NCBI GenBank assembly: GCA_028706795.1
Contig: JAQTVK010000004.1
Location: 1-19,269, forward strand
DNA: 19,269 bases
Direction: 5' to 3'
Source of the DNA: Candidatus Omnitrophota bacterium
GTDB lineage: Bacteria > Omnitrophota > Gorgyraeia > Pluralincolimonadales > Pluralincolimonadaceae
Shown: positions 15,597 through 19,269 of the stretch, piece by piece
Layout of the letters: each line of letters opens with the position of its first letter
Numbering within the stretch: the stretch's first letter is position 1
The notes under the pieces: generated by a model
The model's database searches: none
Seen by the model: only the letters and a program-made list of their open reading frames with translations
Told to the model about the DNA's origin: nothing
Program-made: the position numbers and the translations under genes

Positions 15597-16346
15597 ATGG
15601 ATTATTCCAGGCGTTCGATAAAAAAGGTACTCTCTCATCTCAAGGTTGGCAGGATCTCCCAGGGGGCGGCTTTCAAGAAGCTCGAGCATTTTCCTTTCCA
15701 CGACATGGGTTTTGCCAAGATAGATTTCCACCGCGCCGTCCGCAAGGGTTTCCCGGAAGTCATATTCGCGCCCGGCAAGAAAGACCGAGATATCGCCGAG
15801 ATAGCGAAACGCATTATCGCCAGCGGGAATACGCTCCTTATCACGAAAGCCTCGCCCGAATTACACAGGTCCCTCCGCGCGACCATCCCTGTCCTGAAGT
15901 TCGACGAAGACGCGAGGATGATATATTACGCGAAGACGAAGCCGCGGCCCAAAAAGAGCGAGGTGCTCATCGTGACCGCCGGCACATCGGATATCCCGGT
16001 TGCCGAGGAGGCGGCGTTGACTCTTGAACTCCTCGGGAACCGCGTGGGGAGGCTTTATGATGTCGGGGTCGCCGGCATACACAGGGTGGTCGGTAATATC
16101 CCGGTCCTGAAGAAGGCGAAGGTCATAATAGTCGTAGCCGGGATGGAAGGGGCGTTGGCTTCGATAGTCGGCGGGCTTGTCGCCTGCCCGGTCATAGCCG
16201 TGCCGACGTCAGTGGGATACGGAGCGTCGTTTGGAGGGTTATCTTCGCTGCTTACAATGCTGAATTCGTGCGCGCCGGGTGTGTGCGTAATGAATATAGA
16301 TAACGGGTTCGGCGCCGGATATTTCGCGGGACTCATAAACAAATGA
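15597..16346 (+). CDS. larB: Nickel-pincer cofactor biosynthesis carboxylase LarB
   Basis: LarB carboxylates and hydrolyses nicotinic acid adenine dinucleotide, the first step to the nickel-pincer nucleotide (NPN) used by LarA-type racemases and epimerases. The 249-residue product has a small N-terminal helical region and a C-terminal PurE-like domain: VTAGTSDIPVAEEAA (126-140), RLYDVGVAGIHR (152-163), VAGMEGALASIVGGL (180-194) and VPTSVGYG (202-209), then MNIDNGFGAGYFA. Length is normal for LarB. It starts 5 bases after the HTH-anchor gene and overlaps larC by ATGA. Confidence 0.94.
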   Translation: MDYSRRSIKKVLSHLKVGRISQGAAFKKLEHFPFHDMGFAKIDFHRAVRKGFPEVIFAPGKKDRDIAEIAKRIIASGNTLLITKASPELHRSLRATIPVLKFDEDARMIYYAKTKPRPKKSEVLIVTAGTSDIPVAEEAALTLELLGNRVGRLYDVGVAGIHRVVGNIPVLKKAKVIIVVAGMEGALASIVGGLVACPVIAVPTSVGYGASFGGLSSLLTMLNSCAPGVCVMNIDNGFGAGYFAGLINK

Positions 16347-17527
16347 CGCATCCGAAAAAAATACTATATCTTGATTGCCCGAGCGGAATAAGCGGCGACA
16401 TGTTCTTGGGGTCGCTTATTGACTGCGGCCTGGATATCAAGCGCCTTGCCTTTCAGCTTCGCAAGATGAAGATAGGCGATTATAAATTGAAGGCGCGCAA
16501 GGTCCCTCGCGCCGGCGTATCAGGCGTCAAATTCGACGTGATATATAAAAAGCATGACGGGCACACCTATACGGATGACAAGACATTCAAAGGCATCGTG
16601 AAGGCGATAAGGTCATCGGGCCTGTCAAGCCGGGTCAAAGAAACATCCGTCGCCGTTTTCACAAACCTCGCAAAAGCGGAGAGCAGAGCCCACGGGATCC
16701 CCGTTGAGAAGGTGCATTTCCATGAGGTCGGCGATATAGATTCCGTCGTGGATATAGTCGGCACCTGCATCGCACTGGAGGAGATGGGAATAGATGAGGT
16801 CTATTCTTCCCGCCTCACTATCGCAGATCCCGCCCCGGCGACGGCTTACCTGCTGCAGGGGATGGAGATCTCTGTCTCCGGCGCGCCTTTTGAATTGGCG
16901 ACGCCCACGGGAGCCGCGATCCTTAAGACATTTTCAAGATCACAGACCGGTATACCGCCGATGAAGGTCCTCCGCGCCGGGTTCGGCGCCGGAAGCCGGG
17001 AGATCCCGGGCAGGCCGAACCTGCTCAAGTCGATAATAGGCGAGCGGCTGACAAACGGCGATGCGGATATCATAACGGTATTGGAAACCAACATCGACGA
17101 CATGAACCCCCAGGTATACGGGCATCTCATCGACAGGCTTTTTGAGGCGGGGGCGCTGGATGTCTATATCACGCCTGCAATCATGAAAAAATCGCGTCCT
17201 GCCTGCGTATTGACGATCCTCTCCGTCCCTGCGACGGCCGAGGCGCTCACCGGGATCATTTTCGAAGAGACGCCCACATTCGGCGTCAGGCGGTATATTG
17301 CCGAACGCCGGAAACTTGAGCGTAAAATAGTTGAAGTAAAGACAAAATATGGTAATATAAAGGTGAAGGCGGGCTTTTACAAAAACGCGCTTAGCGCATG
17401 TTCTCCGGAATACGAAGATTGCAAAAGGGCCGCGAGGCTCAAAGGAGTTGCTTTTTCGGCCGTCAGGCGCGAGGCCGAGGCCGCAGCGCGCAGGAACATA
17501 AAAGGGGAGAAGCAGGGATTTGTTTAA
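16343..17527 (+). CDS. larC: Nickel insertion protein LarC, single uninterrupted frame
   Basis: LarC inserts nickel into the pyridinium-based pincer, the last step of NPN synthesis, in a CTP-dependent reaction. The 394-residue product covers the whole family (LarC1 plus LarC2 regions). It begins ILYLDCPSGISGDMFLGSL (7-25), followed by KVHFHEVGDIDSVVDIVG (123-140), SGAPFELATPTGAA, and VLETNIDDMNPQ (246-257), the usual opening of the C-terminal half. In Lactiplantibacillus plantarum this gene is read through a programmed frameshift; here the frame is continuous. It overlaps larB by 4 bases and pilB by 8. larA and larE are not in the window. Confidence 0.94.
   Translation: MTHPKKILYLDCPSGISGDMFLGSLIDCGLDIKRLAFQLRKMKIGDYKLKARKVPRAGVSGVKFDVIYKKHDGHTYTDDKTFKGIVKAIRSSGLSSRVKETSVAVFTNLAKAESRAHGIPVEKVHFHEVGDIDSVVDIVGTCIALEEMGIDEVYSSRLTIADPAPATAYLLQGMEISVSGAPFELATPTGAAILKTFSRSQTGIPPMKVLRAGFGAGSREIPGRPNLLKSIIGERLTNGDADIITVLETNIDDMNPQVYGHLIDRLFEAGALDVYITPAIMKKSRPACVLTILSVPATAEALTGIIFEETPTFGVRRYIAERRKLERKIVEVKTKYGNIKVKAGFYKNALSACSPEYEDCKRAARLKGVAFSAVRREAEAAARRNIKGEKQGFV
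17504..17509 (+). promoter_or_regulatory. Ribosome binding site for the pilB TTG start
   Basis: GGGGAG lies 10 bases before the TTG at 17520, inside the end of larC. The closer AGGGA (17514-17518) is only one base from the TTG and is probably too near to act. No ATG or GTG precedes the conserved N-terminal helices. Confidence 0.5.
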
Positions 17528-19229
17528 CAAGAGCAGGCTCATAGCCGAATATGTCAGGTCAATCGGGATACTCGAAGAATCCCAGGTCAAGAACGTCCTT
17601 AAATCACAGGCCGAATCAGGCGGCCGCCTCTCAGAGATCCTCGCCGGAGTAGGTTTCTTAAAGATAGAGCAGCTCAGGGACCTCATCGTGCAGGAATTTT
17701 CGCTCGCCCGTTCCCCGATCTTCGACATGGAGATACCGTTCGACGTGCTCCAGAAGGTAAAGCCAAACATCGCCTACCGGCACAGGATGATACCCATAAA
17801 ATTCGCCAACGATGTGCTTACCGTCGCCACGGACGATCCCATAAACCTCCTCGGGCAGGATAACCTCGAAAACTTAACAGGATGTAAATTAAATTTTGTC
17901 CTGACCTCGGAGACCAATCTTTCGATCGCTCTCGAAAAACATTACGGGGGCAGCAAGAATATCCTTGACGCGGTCGCGCAGAAAAAGGACTCGGAGATAG
18001 CGGTTTCTTTCAAGGGAGCGGCCGGCGAGGTCGCCAAGGAAGAGGAGAAAGAGGAAGCCCCCATTATAAAACTCGTTACGCAGATAATCGCCGAGGCCGT
18101 GAAGAACCGCGCCTCGGACATCCACGTGGAGCCCCTCGAGGACAAATTCCGCATAAGATACAGGATAGACGGCGTCCTGCACGAAGTGCCGGGCCCGCCC
18201 AAACAGCTTCAGCCGTCGATCATAAGCCGCCTGAAGATCATGGCCGGCATGAATATCGCGGAGAAAAGGCTGCCGCAGGACGGCAGGATCAGGATCTCGG
18301 GTGCGGGCAAGGACCTCGACCTGCGCGTCTCCACGCTCCCCGCTCTTTATGGTGAAAGCGTCGTCATGAGGATCCTCGACAAATCGAGCTTCATGCTCGG
18401 CCTCAAGGAATTGGGATTCCTCCACGGGGACGCGGATACATTTGAAAGGCTGATACATCTTCCTTACGGGATGTTGCTTATAACCGGTCCCACCGGAAGC
18501 GGTAAGACGACGACTTTATACGCCTCGCTCAGTTATATCAACAAGCCGAACAAAAAATTGATCACTATCGAAGACCCGGTCGAATACCAAATCTCCGGGA
18601 TAAACCAGGTCCACGTAAGGCCTTCGATCGGCCTTACCTTTGCTTCGGGCCTCAGGACGATGCTGAGGCAGGCGCCTGACGTCATAATGGTCGGCGAGAT
18701 ACGCGATTTCGAGACGGCATCTATCGCTATACAGGCTGCCCTGACCGGCCATCTCCTCTTCAGCACGCTCCATACCAACGACGCTGCCGGCGCTTTTACG
18801 CGCCTGATAGATATGGGCGTAAAGTCTTACCTGGTGAGCTCTACGGTGCAGGCGGTCATGGCCCAGCGCCTCGTACGGAAGATCTGCGACAACTGCAGGG
18901 AACAGTATGCGCCGACCCTCGAGGAATTATATGTGCTTGGCTATAAGCAGGATGATCCGAAAGCGGCCGAAATAAAATTATGGCGCGGGCGCGGCTGCAA
19001 GAACTGCAATTATACGGGTTATAGGGGCAGGATAGGCATCTTCGAGCTTCTTCTCAATACCGACGAGATAAGGGAGATGATAGTGAAAAGGCTGCCTTCT
19101 CCCGAGATCCGGGATGCGGCCCGTAAGCACGGCATGAAACTCCTGCGCGAGGACGGCCTCTCGAAAGCCATGGAGGGCATCACCACGATATCTGAGGTCG
19201 TGCGTATAACGCACGGCTACGAGGAATAA
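17520..19229 (+). CDS. pilB: PilB/GspE-type assembly ATPase
   Basis: Cytoplasmic hexameric ATPase that drives assembly of type IV pili or a type II secretion pseudopilus. The 569-residue product has an N-terminal MshEN-like domain (about 5-145), a charged linker (165-182), then the N2 domain with SDIHVEPLEDKFRIRYRIDG. Walker A is GPTGSGKT (323-330), the Asp box ITIEDPVEY (348-356), and Walker B DVIMVGEIRD (387-396) with Glu393. The His box is HLLFSTLHTND (411-421). Zinc-binding cysteines are Cys456, Cys459, Cys493 and Cys496. The start is TTG 17520, overlapping the larC stop by 8 bases. PilB and GspE cannot be separated by sequence alone here; the pilin genes are not in the window. Confidence 0.93.
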   Translation: MFNKSRLIAEYVRSIGILEESQVKNVLKSQAESGGRLSEILAGVGFLKIEQLRDLIVQEFSLARSPIFDMEIPFDVLQKVKPNIAYRHRMIPIKFANDVLTVATDDPINLLGQDNLENLTGCKLNFVLTSETNLSIALEKHYGGSKNILDAVAQKKDSEIAVSFKGAAGEVAKEEEKEEAPIIKLVTQIIAEAVKNRASDIHVEPLEDKFRIRYRIDGVLHEVPGPPKQLQPSIISRLKIMAGMNIAEKRLPQDGRIRISGAGKDLDLRVSTLPALYGESVVMRILDKSSFMLGLKELGFLHGDADTFERLIHLPYGMLLITGPTGSGKTTTLYASLSYINKPNKKLITIEDPVEYQISGINQVHVRPSIGLTFASGLRTMLRQAPDVIMVGEIRDFETASIAIQAALTGHLLFSTLHTNDAAGAFTRLIDMGVKSYLVSSTVQAVMAQRLVRKICDNCREQYAPTLEELYVLGYKQDDPKAAEIKLWRGRGCKNCNYTGYRGRIGIFELLLNTDEIREMIVKRLPSPEIRDAARKHGMKLLREDGLSKAMEGITTISEVVRITHGYEE

Positions 19230-19230
19230 A

Positions 19231-19269
19231 ATGGCCCCGGAAAAAGAACAGCCTAAGCAGGAAAAATAT
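19231..19269 (+). CDS. Start of a gene cut by the window edge
   Basis: ATG 19231 begins one base after the pilB stop, with GAGGAA just upstream, and the frame is open to the end: 13 codons reading MAPEKEQPKQEKY. This charged start is common at the N-terminus of soluble tails of assembly-platform or retraction proteins. By position it may be pilC/gspF or pilT, but 13 residues are too few to tell. Confidence 0.55.
   Translation, partial: MAPEKEQPKQEKY

Noticed and set aside
16940..17770. 276-codon minus-strand frame across larC and pilB
   Set aside because: Antisense to two well-supported genes, with no domain or start signal.

Overview
This window is a dense run of bacterial genes, all on the + strand, from a Gram-negative-type organism. 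Several features point to an outer membrane: a SurA-like periplasmic chaperone, a PrsA-like lipoprotein foldase, a divergent polysaccharide deacetylase, and a PilB-type ATPase. Frequent ATA and AGG codons, a bactofilin, LarB/LarC, GatCAB and single-copy housekeeping genes would fit an uncultivated lineage such as Candidatus Omnitrophota or a neighbouring PVC-type phylum. That placement is a guess from gene content and style, and no marker tree was run.

Layout. 2-1258: 3' part of argS. 1259-1700: the only long stretch without a gene, filled by two back-to-back long imperfect inverted repeats (1271-1506 and 1505-1692), the second with a possible pseudoknot. 1719-3641: a very short Mfd-like translocase lacking the UvrA-binding and C-terminal domains. 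3676-7304: prsA-like lipoprotein, surA-like chaperone, pdxA and rsmA, overlapping or nearly so; the order surA-pdxA-rsmA is the one known from Escherichia coli. 7313-10535: a good sigma-70-like promoter, then gatC-gatA-gatB for indirect Asn/Gln-tRNA synthesis. 10553-12972: S41 processing protease and a YibQ-type deacetylase, coupled by an ATGA overlap. 12978-14669: tsaD and an MgtC-family membrane protein. 14694-15591: a bactofilin fused to an excisionase-type DNA-binding domain, overlapped by a gene for a second excisionase-type protein with a C-terminal membrane anchor. 15597-17527: larB and a full-length larC for the nickel-pincer nucleotide cofactor. 17520-19229: PilB/GspE ATPase, followed by the first 13 codons of another gene.

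How the genes work together. Most of the window is translation support (argS, rsmA, gatCAB, tsaD) and envelope protein folding or processing (two parvulins, S41 protease, deacetylase). The most unusual part is the bactofilin-HTH / HTH-membrane-anchor pair. It suggests a DNA-binding polymer and a DNA-binding membrane protein acting together, possibly tethering DNA to the cytoskeleton or membrane. The trimmed Mfd and the large inverted repeats in front of it are the second point of interest.
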